From assembly GCF_001642475.1 (NCBI RefSeq), contig NW_019173979.1, forward strand, positions 180,177 to 244,176: DNA of 64,000 nucleotides, written 5' to 3'. The notes under the pieces were generated by a model. That model searched no databases. It saw nothing but the letters and a program-made list of their open reading frames with translations, and was not told where the DNA came from. The first letter of the stretch is position 1; every line of letters starts with the position of its first letter. The DNA comes from Fonsecaea monophora. Lineage: Eukaryota; Ascomycota; Eurotiomycetes; Chaetothyriales; Herpotrichiellaceae. Below, piece after piece: positions 1 through 10,311 of the stretch. A program made the position numbers and the translations under genes.

Positions 1-2
1 GG

Positions 3-1184
3 GCGGCGGACCAGATCCCTCTAGAGTCGAAAATCAAGTACCTCCACGTCTGGATCACCGAGTGTGCACCGTGGCTGGACATGTTCGACACGGAGCGTCA
101 TTTCGGTCTACAGGTGCCCATCATTGCGCAGGAGTCAGCGGCCGTCTTTCACGCCCTTTTGGCCCTCGCGGCCCGCACCGCCGAACGGCGAGGATATACG
201 AAGGGCTCCCGCGACAGCTTAGAGCTGTACTCGCAGGCCATTTCCTCGCTCACGTCCTCGCTGAACACAAAGGATCCCCATGTGATGGTCACGGCATGTC
301 TCCTCTGCGTCCTGGAAATGATGAGTGTCAGCCCCCAAGACTGGAGGCGACACGTCGAGGGCTGCGCTGCCCTCTTTGCCTCGTCCGGCATCAATGGCTT
401 CTCCGGCGGGTTGTTGCAGGCCGTCTTCTGGTGCTATGCGCGAATGGACCTCTGTGGCGCCATCATAGCCGACGGCGCCGAGGCGACCATCCTGCCCATC
501 GACAAGTGGGCGTTGTTACCCGGCTTGCCAAGCTCCGACCCGGGGACGCAAGAAGCAATCACGCGCGAGTTCTTGACCAGGGGCCACCAGGTCCCCGACA
601 TGTACGCCAATTATGCCGTCTACCTGTGCGCCAAGGTCTGCGACCTCCTCGCCCGCCGCACGAGATGCGTCGAGTACGGCGAAGACAACGGCTGCGACCG
701 CGACAACTTCGCCCGCGAATGGGCCGTGCTGTGGACGGAGCTTCAGGAATGGTACACGCAACGCCGGCCGGAGATGATGCCCGTCAAAGCGACCAAGTCC
801 GGGCCCGAGAGCTCCCCCTTCCCCATGATCTTCTTCGCTCACTGGGCCGCCATCTCGAGCAACCAGCTCTACCACACCGCCTGCATCCTGATGCTGGAGA
901 TTAGGACTGAGGAGACCTGCGACCCATTCGACACGGTGTACTCACCCCTGTGGCACGCGCGGCGGGTCGTGGGGATTTCACTGACAAACCCGCACCCTGG
1001 ATGTATCAACAACGCGATCCAACCTCTGCACACGGCAGGCAAGTTCTTCACCCATCTGGAGGAACAGTCTATCATCGTCAAGCTGATTGACTCGATCGAA
1101 GCACGCACAGGGTGGGGATCCCGATGGCGTGTCAAGGATTTGGAAGCAGTATGGGGTTATCGTCGTGGGTTTTTCTCTTCGTGA
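3..1184 (+). CDS. Fungal-specific transcription factor, C-terminal part (5' end outside window)
   Basis: The reading frame is open from the first full codon at base 3 to a TGA at 1182-1184, so the gene enters from the left and its N-terminus, including any Zn2Cys6 cluster, is not visible. The visible 393 residues are helical, with the pattern of the fungal-specific transcription factor middle/C-terminal region (fungal_trans_2 type): an early stretch around QESAAVFHALLALAARTAERR, then LYSQAISSLTSSL, VMVTACLLCVLEMMS and a WRRHVEGCAALF helix. The family usually acts as a nuclear regulator of nearby metabolic or transport genes. No intron is needed in the visible part. The target is unknown, and the DNA-binding domain must be confirmed from upstream sequence. 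An in-frame ATG at 81 exists but is internal to the conserved region, so it is unlikely to be the true start. Confidence 0.8.
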   Translation, partial: AADQIPLESKIKYLHVWITECAPWLDMFDTERHFGLQVPIIAQESAAVFHALLALAARTAERRGYTKGSRDSLELYSQAISSLTSSLNTKDPHVMVTACLLCVLEMMSVSPQDWRRHVEGCAALFASSGINGFSGGLLQAVFWCYARMDLCGAIIADGAEATILPIDKWALLPGLPSSDPGTQEAITREFLTRGHQVPDMYANYAVYLCAKVCDLLARRTRCVEYGEDNGCDRDNFAREWAVLWTELQEWYTQRRPEMMPVKATKSGPESSPFPMIFFAHWAAISSNQLYHTACILMLEIRTEETCDPFDTVYSPLWHARRVVGISLTNPHPGCINNAIQPLHTAGKFFTHLEEQSIIVKLIDSIEARTGWGSRWRVKDLEAVWGYRRGFFSS

Positions 1185-1856
1185 AGTCCTTCACCTTGTC
1201 GCACAGACACTACGAAATATTAATTCGATGGGGGGGGTTCTCCCATTCGAACCCGGCTCGGAGCATGCCGCGCTAGAGTGTATGTAAAAAAAATATTCCT
1301 TGAATCTGGCAATAATTGCCTCCGCTCGTTACATATCGGGACGCCCACATTGTACCTAAGTACCTAGTAGTTCTCCCTCTTCCCTGATAAAGTGATATCA
1401 GATCCAGGACTTGGACTTGCGTCTCTACAGAGGGCACTACTGAACAGGACGGGATATGTATCTCTTTTTTTTTTCCGGTCTCACAATCTTTCACATTTCC
1501 TCTCCACATATTTTGATAAATCTAGCGAAACAGTGTTCCAAAGATCGCGGGGAGCTTTCCCTACATCTGACACCCACCATCCGATTGTGGGAGAAAGGAA
1601 AGGGGTTTATGATCTACAGGAAATGTTTGCGCTAATGTACTGTTATATACTGGATGGTAAAGAGGGACGCGCTTTACTCGAAGCAATCCCGCTCGGGTTT
1701 ATTCAGGCGGAAGGCGAGGGGGGAAAAGTGTCCCCATCATGTGTTTGGAATAGTAAGACGAGTCCTCCTTCATCCTGCGATGGATGGCGAGCGTTTCTGG
1801 CTCTCTCTCCCCTGCCACCCGCTTCTCTCTCTCAAGGGGAAAAGAGAAGAAAATCT
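1185..1856. other. Intergenic, 3' flank of the transcription factor
   Basis: No supportable gene. A plus-strand open frame covering 1392-2087 has low-complexity composition, overlaps the kinase pseudogene on the other strand and matches nothing I recognise. Confidence 0.5.
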
Positions 1857-2703
1857 TCACTCCCCGGGACGCTTGGCCCCGCTCATAAAGGCGTCGACAG
1901 CTTGATCATAAATTTCTGCCTCGTTGCCTGTGTTCCCGTGAGAAACGAGTGTCACTTCACCTCGCCGCCTTCAATCATAATGGGAGTCGCGAAACAGCGC
2001 TTTGTCAGGCCCCAGGTACTCCCACAGCCGTTTCTATCCCTCTCAGTAAGCACCAAACAACATCAATGGCCGACAGAAATATATTGAGGGAGGGGGGAAG
2101 GAAAGGGGCGAGAAAAGGGAGAGCGGGAGGGGGGATGGGAGAGCACTATGGAGGACATACCAGCTGACTCCATAGCTTGTGGTTGATCTCTTTCGAGAGC
2201 AGCATCGTCGAGCCCAGGGCAAACGACTGGACTGTATTTGGGGCATCTGGGTCTCTCGGAAGGAAATAAGTTGGCTTGTCAAACCCAAGCGCCGGCTGCC
2301 CCAGGCAAGACGACGCATTAAAATCAGAAAGACGGGCATTAAGATCTTCGTCAAGCAGGACCTGTTTAAGATTAAGATCTGAATGAATAATCTCTCTTGC
2401 GTGGATCACAGTAATTTCTTCGATAATTTTTTATCCTCATCGAACCACTAGATGACGTGGGATCTCGTCTTTGTATCGATCGAGGTAGTCTGTCATATTG
2501 CCATTCGGGTAGAAGACGAGGTCAATATACTCATCGGCATCGTCTGGGATCCATTGCGCGATGCGAGCGTGATTTCCTATTTGCCTATACGCCACTTTTT
2601 TCATTTCGGACCGTGATGGTAGGGTCTTCTGGGTATGTAGACTCTTCAGGAAATTTCGAAATGATTCTGCCCTCAATGAAATACACCTGGCTGAAGATTC
2701 CAT
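1857..2703 (-). pseudogene. Decayed protein-kinase gene with three in-frame stops
   Basis: The minus strand from 2703 encodes a kinase-like N-lobe (NHARIAQWIPDD, then a hinge-like IDLVFYPNGNMTDYL), then RHLVVR, then TGA-GGA-TAA at 2439-2431. It resumes in the same frame with KIIEEITVIHAREIIHSDL, so the HRDLK-type catalytic loop reads HSDLNLKQVLL and the DFG position reads SDFNAS. The stops fall inside helix alphaE, where a short intron cannot remove them. Exon 1 ends at CAG CTG followed by GTATGT at 2160. A consistent acceptor (branch TTACTGA, then TAG at 2036-2034) opens exon 2 in phase, reading KRLWEYLGPDKALFRDSHYD, then TGA at 1973-1971, then in-frame coding-like sequence to a final TGA at 1859-1857. 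Each premature stop is one C-to-T or G-to-A transition from a sense codon. Kinase identity is well supported. The exon 2 part is not a kinase motif I know, and the glycine-rich loop was not found upstream. Confidence 0.7.
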
Positions 2704-3407
2704 GATGAAGTGGAGGACGTGAAGGCCTCAGACGCATCTGGGTGAAAGCGGTTGCGGAGTGAAGTAGGCAGGCTCATCTGCACCGAGTCTGTTACCTGAG
2801 CCGGCTTCTGTCACAGCCAAGATGGAGTACGCTGTGTTATCGAGGATAGTCTCACGTCGTCGGAGGGTGATGGTGGTGGAGGGTGACGACTGAACTCTGT
2901 GCGGGAAATATTGAGGTGGTGGTCAAGCCATCGGTGGCTGGCAATCCAAGCCTCTACCCGGACAATTAGGCTCCGAACCCCTCCAGTCCTTACTTCAACA
3001 CCAACTCAGAGGCGGGAGTTCGGCCCCTGGAACCAGCCTCGGGGACGCCTGGGCATCTCCACAGTAAACGTCAAGTTGCTGGTAGGACGTTGATTGATCA
3101 GCCACTCATCTACGCCCGTTGGTTATGTGGCGATTGTATTATCAGATCAGCCTTGTCTGCCCCCCATTCGCCTGCCTCAGGATCAAGACATTATTTTTCC
3201 TTCCATTCGCCTCTGCCGATTTCGCTGCCTTCTACCCACTAATTAGACATCCTGCAACTCTTACGGACTGTTTGAGATGTCGGCCGCTGCAAGCCGAATC
3301 GCATAGATTAACCTGAATCTACGTCACAAGCCTCACCTTGCCCGCAGTGACTCCAAGGTCACCCTCCAACAACCCGTCCGCATCCATTCCCTCCTCCGAC
3401 ATCAAAC
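2704..3407. other. Intergenic between kinase pseudogene and HECT ligase
   Basis: Likely holds the promoter and 5' leader of the HECT gene. The minus-strand frame upstream of the kinase remnant meets a TGA within about 40 bases. No recognisable gene is visible. Confidence 0.5.
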
Positions 3408-6400
3408 ATGCACCAGACCTTCACAGGTAGTGGCCGAAAACCTCGCCAGGTCAACCTCTCCGGTCGTACCAACACAAATCCATGGGCATCCCTCCCTAAA
3501 CCTGGGCATTCCACTGCTCCCGCCGCAAGCAATACAGTTGCCCAAGCTCAGGCAGAGCGGGCGAGGAGACAGCAAGAGAGAGAAAGATCCAATGCCACAA
3601 AGACTCTACAGAGGCTATGGCGCGGTCACGCGAGTCGACGAGAACAGAAATCGCAATGGAGACAAGAGTGGGACAAGAACGAACAACAGAGACTGGGCGA
3701 GTCAAGTCGAGTGGACTACCAAAGTCTTGTGAACGCAGGCGCGACAATTCCGGCCTATGATAACTCGCTACAGATCCTCCTCCAGTTGCGGCTGCTGCTC
3801 AGATTTCAAGAGTTCAGACGGGGCAGGCCAAGGGATGACATGGATCTACTCAGACTGCTCTACTTCGGCCAGGCCCTTGATCACACCTTGGGCTCGTTAC
3901 GAGTCGAGTTGAATGACAGCTGGAGGTCTAACCTCTCTCGTCTGGGACTGGTTGAAGTTTGCCATCTCAAGAGTATCATCAGCGACCACACACAGCATGA
4001 CAGAATATCCTACGGACCGAGGTTACTAAGAATGATCGCCATGTTGGTTGAGTATATTCCAGACGAGATAGCCAGGGATTCGATCATCTACTTTGAGGTG
4101 ATTGACTTAGCATTACGCAGACAAGAGGAGGAGAGATGGCGACGATGCTCGGTTGATGCAATAGCTGCTCTTCTGAAATCTTCTTCCACTCAAAAACGAA
4201 TGGCATACGCTGCTTTCGCAGCCAAATTCCTGACTAAAGATTCATTTTCAGGAAGCAACGACACTCTGAAAGAGCTTTCCTTTTCCCTAAGTCTGCAAGA
4301 GTTGACTCAGGCAATTACGGAGGAGCTTGAGAACATGGACAGGACTGGAAAACGTATATTGACTCCTACCCAGTTATTGTGGCAACTAGCTCATCTCATA
4401 TGTATTCACGACATTCTACATGAAGGTTACGCTGGTCAGAGTACGTATCTCGAAGCAGTCTCGGCCCTCTTGGGGGAGTGCGCAAACGAGGTTGCCGAGA
4501 GGATCGAACTGACCGATCAGCCCATGCTCAACAGTGGTAGCAGGAGTGCTCCCGAACCCTTGCCGGCTTTTGTGAAAGACATGATCACAAAACTCCCGGA
4601 GCAAGATAACCTCCGTGCCATTCTGAAAGAAATGGGGTCATCAACAGCCTCAACAACAACTACGGCTGGTGCAGACTTTCAATCTGCGAAGCGACTGGCG
4701 AATTTTGCGGTTGCTTTGCTGAGGGCTTTCCCTACCCGGGCACAGGACATTCGAATGTCTTTATATCAAAGCTCTGTCAGTTCAGTCGAGAACGCAGATA
4801 TGTCCACTATCCAATATTTCTGGAATGTGGCACGCACGACCAGTGTTTTTGACAAGATCTCCCAAGACTATCGCGTTGTGCTATCAGTCTTGAGAGAGGC
4901 GGCTCCAAGGACCAATCAAATCGGACAAGGACAATTATCCAGAAATGAAATTGCTCTATGGCGTGATGAGTGGCGGATCATCTTGCTCTTCCTCGAGCTG
5001 TATACGTTTGTCCTCAAATTCATGGACGATGACGATTTCTTCTCCTACGAGAAGTTGCACGCATTTGGAGCCGCAACAGGTTCACACACAAGCTTGTTGT
5101 CGAGAAAAGGATCCCTCCCCTTGGAGGAAGTGGCGCTGATGACCACATTCTTGAAGAATCTGGCTTTTACCCTGTACTGGAATGCAGCAGACTTGGTCGA
5201 GAGCAACGATCAGGAAGATGAACTAGCCATATCTGAACTTTTTGCCAGCCCGGGCCGTGCGTCTGTCAAGAATACCGAAAAGAAGCAACAGACTTTGACT
5301 GGCAATGGTGTCTCGCAAGGCTACCTCAAGGGGTTAGTCACGGGCTTGCTACGCATGCTACATGAGAGAGACTCTAGACGGTCATTCGTACCCGCCGAAC
5401 ACTGGTTAATGACCAATCAGGTCAGCATGGCTGGGTTCATTCCCGCTGTCGTTGCAGAGGAAGAGAAGAGGCACGAACTGGGCGGTGAAGATGACACTGA
5501 GGACGAGGAGAACGATTTTGACAATGACACCGAACTGGATATGTCCATGGGCTCGTTGGCGGGTGAGTCGCTCATGCGCTCCATGTTTGGTATCCGACCT
5601 GCACACATTCCAAGAAACCGAGTGTCGAGACAACACGAACAGGCAGAAAAACAGCGGATGCAGGCCAGGAAGAAGCGACAGTTGGAGGCATTGGCACCAC
5701 GCCTTGAAATCCTTCGCAATCTCCCGTTCTTCATCCCATTCGAAACCAGAGTTCAGATCTTCCGCGAATTTGTCCATCGAGACCAGCTTCGCCGACGGAA
5801 CGGCGTCACTGACCCGGATACCTGGCGTATGGTCGTAAGTGCTACTCAAGGTCGAACTGTTGACGGCCGGCCGGTTGGTATTGACATCCTCTCCAAACAT
5901 CATGCCCAAATTCATCGGGACAAGGTCTTTACAGATGCGTACGAGGCTTTCTATGGGCTTGGGGAAGGGCTCAAAGAACCCATCCAGATCACCTTTATTG
6001 ACCAATTTGGGACTCCAGAAGCTGGTATTGATGGGGGTGGTGTGACCAAAGAATTTCTCATTAGCGTGACCAACGAAGCGTTTGATCCCGACGCCAAGCT
6101 GCCGATGTTCAAGGAGAACGCGCAGAGGTACTTGTACCCGAATCCTACGATCTACCAGGAAACGGCCGAGTACCTCAGAGTCGCCGGGGTCCGATGGGGT
6201 ACCCAGGGGATGGCGTTTCCGATGGCTGAATTTCTCCGCCGATACCAGTTCCTGGGTCGCATTGTTGGGAAGTGCCTGTACGAAGGTATCCTGATCGACG
6301 TCACCTTTGCTGGCTTCTTCTTGCTGAAGTGGGCACTGACTGGCGGGACCACGGTTGGATCAAACGAGTCCGCCTATCGAGCAACGATCAACGACCTTCG

Positions 6401-7118
6401 GGAATACGACGAGGAGTTGTACCAGGGCCTCCTGAAGCTGAAGAACTATACAGGGGATGTTGAGACGGACTTTTCGCTTGACTTTACGGTTACTGACACG
6501 ATTACGATTGAAGACGACGATGGCAAAAAAGTGCACAAGACATTCGTGACTGAACTGCTTCCGAATGGCGCGAATACTCCCGTCACTAACGCCAACCGAT
6601 TGCTCTACATCGACCGAATTGTGAGATATCGATTACAGCAGCAACCCAAGGCAGTGACGGATGCATTCCTCCGAGGCCTCGGTCAGATCATTCAGCCCAT
6701 GTGGCTCGCCATGTTCAATCAAAAGGAATTGCAGAAGCTCGTTGGTGGGGACAACAAGGAACTCGACATTGCTGATCTCCGGCGCAACACCCAATATGGG
6801 GGAGTCTACGCTATCGGCGATGACGGCCTGGAGCATCCCACGATACAACTGTTCTGGAAAGCCCTCCAGGAGATGTCAGACGAAGACAGACGGAAAGTGC
6901 TCAAGTTTGTCACCAGCACTCCTCGAGCACCGCTGCTAGGATTTAGTCATTTGAACCCGAAATTCAGCATCCGTGATTCTAGCGGTGACCAGGATCGACT
7001 CCCGAGCACCTCGACCTGTGTGAACCTGCTCAAGTTACCTCGATACGAAGATCTCAAGACGATGAAAGAGAAGATTCTATACGCCGTCAATTCGGGTGCT
7101 GGATTTGATTTGTCATGA
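3408..7118 (+). CDS. hul5: HECT-type E3 ubiquitin ligase, Hul5/UBE3C family
   Basis: A single uninterrupted exon encodes 1236 residues, the size expected for the Hul5/UBE3B/UBE3C group. Near residues 62-82 an IQ-like motif (ATKTLQRLWRGHASRRE) precedes a long helical region. The C-terminal HECT domain occupies roughly the last 370 residues, with the N-lobe signature FIDQFGTPEAGIDGGGVTKE and the catalytic C-lobe motif STSTCVNLLKLP. The thioester cysteine is residue 1204, 32 residues before the C-terminus. Hul5 is known to extend ubiquitin chains on proteasome-bound and misfolded cytosolic proteins. An acidic stretch rich in D and E lies near residues 685-710. The start at 3408 follows a CT-rich leader and begins MHQTFTGSGRKPRQVNLSGR, typical of this family's N-terminus. 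Confidence 0.95.
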   Translation: MHQTFTGSGRKPRQVNLSGRTNTNPWASLPKPGHSTAPAASNTVAQAQAERARRQQERERSNATKTLQRLWRGHASRREQKSQWRQEWDKNEQQRLGESSRVDYQSLVNAGATIPAYDNSLQILLQLRLLLRFQEFRRGRPRDDMDLLRLLYFGQALDHTLGSLRVELNDSWRSNLSRLGLVEVCHLKSIISDHTQHDRISYGPRLLRMIAMLVEYIPDEIARDSIIYFEVIDLALRRQEEERWRRCSVDAIAALLKSSSTQKRMAYAAFAAKFLTKDSFSGSNDTLKELSFSLSLQELTQAITEELENMDRTGKRILTPTQLLWQLAHLICIHDILHEGYAGQSTYLEAVSALLGECANEVAERIELTDQPMLNSGSRSAPEPLPAFVKDMITKLPEQDNLRAILKEMGSSTASTTTTAGADFQSAKRLANFAVALLRAFPTRAQDIRMSLYQSSVSSVENADMSTIQYFWNVARTTSVFDKISQDYRVVLSVLREAAPRTNQIGQGQLSRNEIALWRDEWRIILLFLELYTFVLKFMDDDDFFSYEKLHAFGAATGSHTSLLSRKGSLPLEEVALMTTFLKNLAFTLYWNAADLVESNDQEDELAISELFASPGRASVKNTEKKQQTLTGNGVSQGYLKGLVTGLLRMLHERDSRRSFVPAEHWLMTNQVSMAGFIPAVVAEEEKRHELGGEDDTEDEENDFDNDTELDMSMGSLAGESLMRSMFGIRPAHIPRNRVSRQHEQAEKQRMQARKKRQLEALAPRLEILRNLPFFIPFETRVQIFREFVHRDQLRRRNGVTDPDTWRMVVSATQGRTVDGRPVGIDILSKHHAQIHRDKVFTDAYEAFYGLGEGLKEPIQITFIDQFGTPEAGIDGGGVTKEFLISVTNEAFDPDAKLPMFKENAQRYLYPNPTIYQETAEYLRVAGVRWGTQGMAFPMAEFLRRYQFLGRIVGKCLYEGILIDVTFAGFFLLKWALTGGTTVGSNESAYRATINDLREYDEELYQGLLKLKNYTGDVETDFSLDFTVTDTITIEDDDGKKVHKTFVTELLPNGANTPVTNANRLLYIDRIVRYRLQQQPKAVTDAFLRGLGQIIQPMWLAMFNQKELQKLVGGDNKELDIADLRRNTQYGGVYAIGDDGLEHPTIQLFWKALQEMSDEDRRKVLKFVTSTPRAPLLGFSHLNPKFSIRDSSGDQDRLPSTSTCVNLLKLPRYEDLKTMKEKILYAVNSGAGFDLS

Positions 7119-8248
7119 GAGGATAGAACACGGTACTGCTAGTCTTTTAGTCTCTTCGTCGCGACTGGGCGAAGCGGAGATGTTGGGTCGATGGTCATTC
7201 TTCTTTTCGAGGAATATAGTAGAGAGATACGAGGATGGGCATTGGGCGAAGAAGATAAGCCCGAATCGATATTTGCCTGATGCCACCATCGAGAAAGTGT
7301 CTGTATTTCCTTGGTCGTCCCCCATTTCCCCAGCATCTTGATCTCATATTTGTCATGACCATCAGCTCTTACCGGGGGCTACCGTATGCGCCGCCAACCC
7401 AGAGCCGCGGTGCTTGTAGTCGTCAGCAACCACGATACAATACCCGAATTGGGACGGACGGATCTCCGCCTTTATCCTCCTTTTCTCTTTTCTCTCCGGA
7501 CCGCTAAACAGGGTAATAGTTACTTTGGGGATTCTTGAATTCATTGTTTTGTGAAGGAAGGAAGAAGCAATCCATGCCGCTTTTGGATCGGGGAGTGCAT
7601 GTAATAACTAATTTCCCTGCTCGGTAGAATCCTTTTTTGTTTGGGCGACTTCGACTCGATTAATTAGGTTATTGTCCTTTGCATCGTCGATGGAGGAGGA
7701 CCGAGGACGAGATAGGTAGCGAGGTAGGTAGGGAGATACAGGATCAGGTTGGTCCCCGTCGCTCGCTTTGGGATCGTTTCCGTGGCCCGGCCTTGGCCAA
7801 TGTGAAGACGCCTGGACAAAGACACGTCGAAAGCACGAGTAGATTCGTCGCCGTGGGCCCCAAGAGCTAGGCGGAGCAGGGGGGGAGGGGACGAGTTCTG
7901 TACTTGATTGGTAAGAAAGTCTTTGATGGAGCGTGAGAGTCGTGCTATCATGTAAGCCGACAACAGGTCAGGCATGGCAGGGACGAAGTAGGGAGGGAGG
8001 GAGGCCTTGGACAAATATCCCCAGGTGTTTGATTGTCTCACACCATCTATTGATCCTCCATCCGTCTATCCATCATCGATTGAGGGCCATCTCTTTTACT
8101 CACTTGAAAAGTACTTGCTCGGGTGCGCAGAAAGATCCTGGAAGTTTAGCGTGCAGGTACTGAGTATATTCTACCAGAGACAGTTACACCTCTTTGTCTC
8201 TTTATCTGGGTTGATCGCAAAAAAGACATTCGCGCAACCGCCGCAAAG
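7119..8248. other. Intergenic, 1.1 kb
   Basis: Contains the 3' region of the HECT gene and the promoter of the hydrolase. Short GGTAGG-type direct repeats occur around 7712-7736. No gene is supported on either strand. Confidence 0.5.
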
Positions 8249-9525
8249 ATGAAAGAACCGCCCAAGCTCTCGGCGGGAGACTACTTCTCCTTGCTATACA
8301 CCGTGACCCGTGCTGGTAAGTCCCTCGCCTGTCTGCCTCTCTCACCCGAGCTTGTGAGATGGTTTCGAGAGAACTAATGCTGGATTTCGTCACATAGTGG
8401 GCACATTAACCTTCGCTACCCTCACGGGCTGGTCGAGAGGCGATGATTGTCCGCGGGACTACAAGCGGCACGTCATCTACAGCACTTGTCGGACGTTGTT
8501 TGCGCACTTGTCGGTCAAGCAGATGCAGGCCCTACAGCCGACCACGAGCGCGGGTTACACGGCTTTTGCGAAGAAGCAGAAGTTCGACCCCGAGATTGTA
8601 GAGCTGGACGACGGTGCCTTGGGGTGCTTCATGGGGCCCAAGACGGCGAAGAAGACGCTCGTGTGGTTCCATGGTGGAGGATACACCTTCCCAGCGGCCG
8701 ATCCGCACTGGGCCATGCTCTGGGATTTCATGGAGCTGGCTAAAAAGAACGACGAGCAGCTTCGAGTCATGGTTCTGGAGTATGAACTCACTCCCCATGG
8801 CTATTACCCGTTGCAACTCAAGCAGGCCGTCGCGGGGATCAAGCATCTGTTGGATTCTGGGTTGAAGCCGTCACAGGTGAGCGAGAAATGGTCCCTCTAC
8901 CCTGGATGCCGTGGGATCAGTCCTGACTGACCTGCCGCGGGGAGCACACAGATTCTGTTTGGCGGTGATTCAGCTGGAGGTAACCTCGCTGCAGCGCTGA
9001 TCGGTCATCTCTCGCATCCTCACCCTAGCGTATCTCCCATCTCCATCTCCAGTAATCTGGGAGGGGCGCTCTTGGTCTCTCCTTGGGCCTCGTTCACACA
9101 AGAGCGGGAGTCCTGGAAGAAGAACTTCAAAAAGGACGCACTGGTCCCGGTGACAGTGAAACTATGGTCCGACAACTTCATGGTCAAATCACCGGTAGAC
9201 AACTGGAACCAACCGGCAGAAGCGCCGGCTGACTGGTGGAGAGACATCAAGGTGGACAATGTGGCCATCGTGGGAGGGGAGAATGAGGTTCTCATCGACG
9301 ATATCCGGGAACTCGCAGAGAAGATGAAGGTACGTCGCGACTGATCCCAAAAGCCTGAGTGTTGAGGCTGACGCTGAGATTTAGGTGCACAATCCTACAC
9401 TCGAGTACCTGGAAGCCCCCAGCGAAGCGCATGATTCCATAGTCATGGATAGATCGTTTGGGTTCAAGGACGAGTTGGCATCGGAGCAGTTCATCCACAA
9501 GTGGGTTCTGGGCAGGTTGAAGTAG
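8249..9525 (+). CDS. Alpha/beta hydrolase, hormone-sensitive-lipase (HSL) type
   Basis: Four exons are inferred: 8249-8315, 8398-8876, 8952-9329 and 9385-9525, with GTAAGT, GTGAGC and GTACGT donors. They join in phase to give 354 residues. The oxyanion-hole motif HGGG is at residues 114-117 (LVWFHGGGYTF). The nucleophile elbow GDSAGG places Ser189 at the start of exon 3. A GENEVLIDD segment near residues 291-299 carries the acid residue, apparently Glu294 where many members have Asp. His324 lies in EAHDSI in exon 4. These are the features of the alpha/beta-hydrolase_3 family, which contains esterases and steryl-acetate or arylacetamide deacetylase-like enzymes; the substrate cannot be read from sequence. 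The first exon is only 67 nt, and the ATG after a CGCAAAG context is the only one giving an intact junction. Confidence 0.88.
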
Positions 9526-10311
9526 AGCAGGCGTGGAGGGATCACCACACAACTTGTCGGCGAGGTTGTCTTGATATTACTTGATTGTTGCGGGCAAGAA
9601 TTCGCGGAATGGCGCCTTATGTGTATGTTGGGCGCACCGCAGCCACTCCTCACAGGCAGCTCCATAATTATCTCGATCCCCATCAACCTCCCCTCCATCG
9701 TACTAACTCCTAGGTCCTGAAGTCCCTAGACCACCTTGGCCAGCAGGGCCGCCTAAAAGCCAAAGGGAAAAGAGAAACCTGGGCCCGCCCCCATCCACCA
9801 ATTCGATTGTTTCCTTTCCCACACCTCTCCAATGGCTTGACGGCACCAAGTTCCCTGCCAACTCTTTCTCTCGGCTCACGATGCCCTGCGTGCCCTGCTT
9901 AGATCCCACACCACGATCCATCCCTTTCCCGTGAAAACGAGCTGCCAAAGAGATCCATCATTCGCTGCCCAAGTTTTTGCCTTGCGACCTTGAATTTCTG
10001 GGGCCCTACAAGTCGCCATCACCCCAGCTCCTCTACAAAAAAGCAAATTACAACTCCCCCATCCATGTCGAATGCGCAGGTCGCAGCCTCGCTCCTCGTC
10101 AGGCCATTCCCAGTCCCGTGATCCTAATATTCGACCTTTCCAGTCCGAATCACTCGATCCTACTGCAGCCGGCGGGCCCGCCATCGAACTTGCGACCTTT
10201 GCCGGCCCCGAATCCTCGAACGGAGGAAGATACAAGGATAGAGAGCGGGACGCAAGACAGTCGCAGAGACGGCTCCTCAAACTCCAAGAACTCGCCGAAC
10301 GAGACAACGAG
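9526..10311. other. Intergenic upstream of phosphate transporter
   Basis: CT-rich leader region. The frame of the transporter is open without a stop from at least 10072, which allows an 80-residue N-terminal extension, but the conserved SPX start lies at 10312. No independent gene is seen. Confidence 0.5.

Noticed and set aside
1236..1265. tRNA T-loop-like string (minus strand GGTTCGAAT)
   Set aside because: The flanks do not form a T-stem, anticodon arm or acceptor stem, so no tRNA is supported.
1392..2087. 231-codon plus-strand frame opposite the kinase pseudogene
   Set aside because: Low-complexity, overlaps the kinase remnant and the final coding-like exon on the other strand.
8447..8743. 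98-codon alternative frame within the HSL-type hydrolase
   Set aside because: Out of frame with the HGGG motif and not supported by splice sites.
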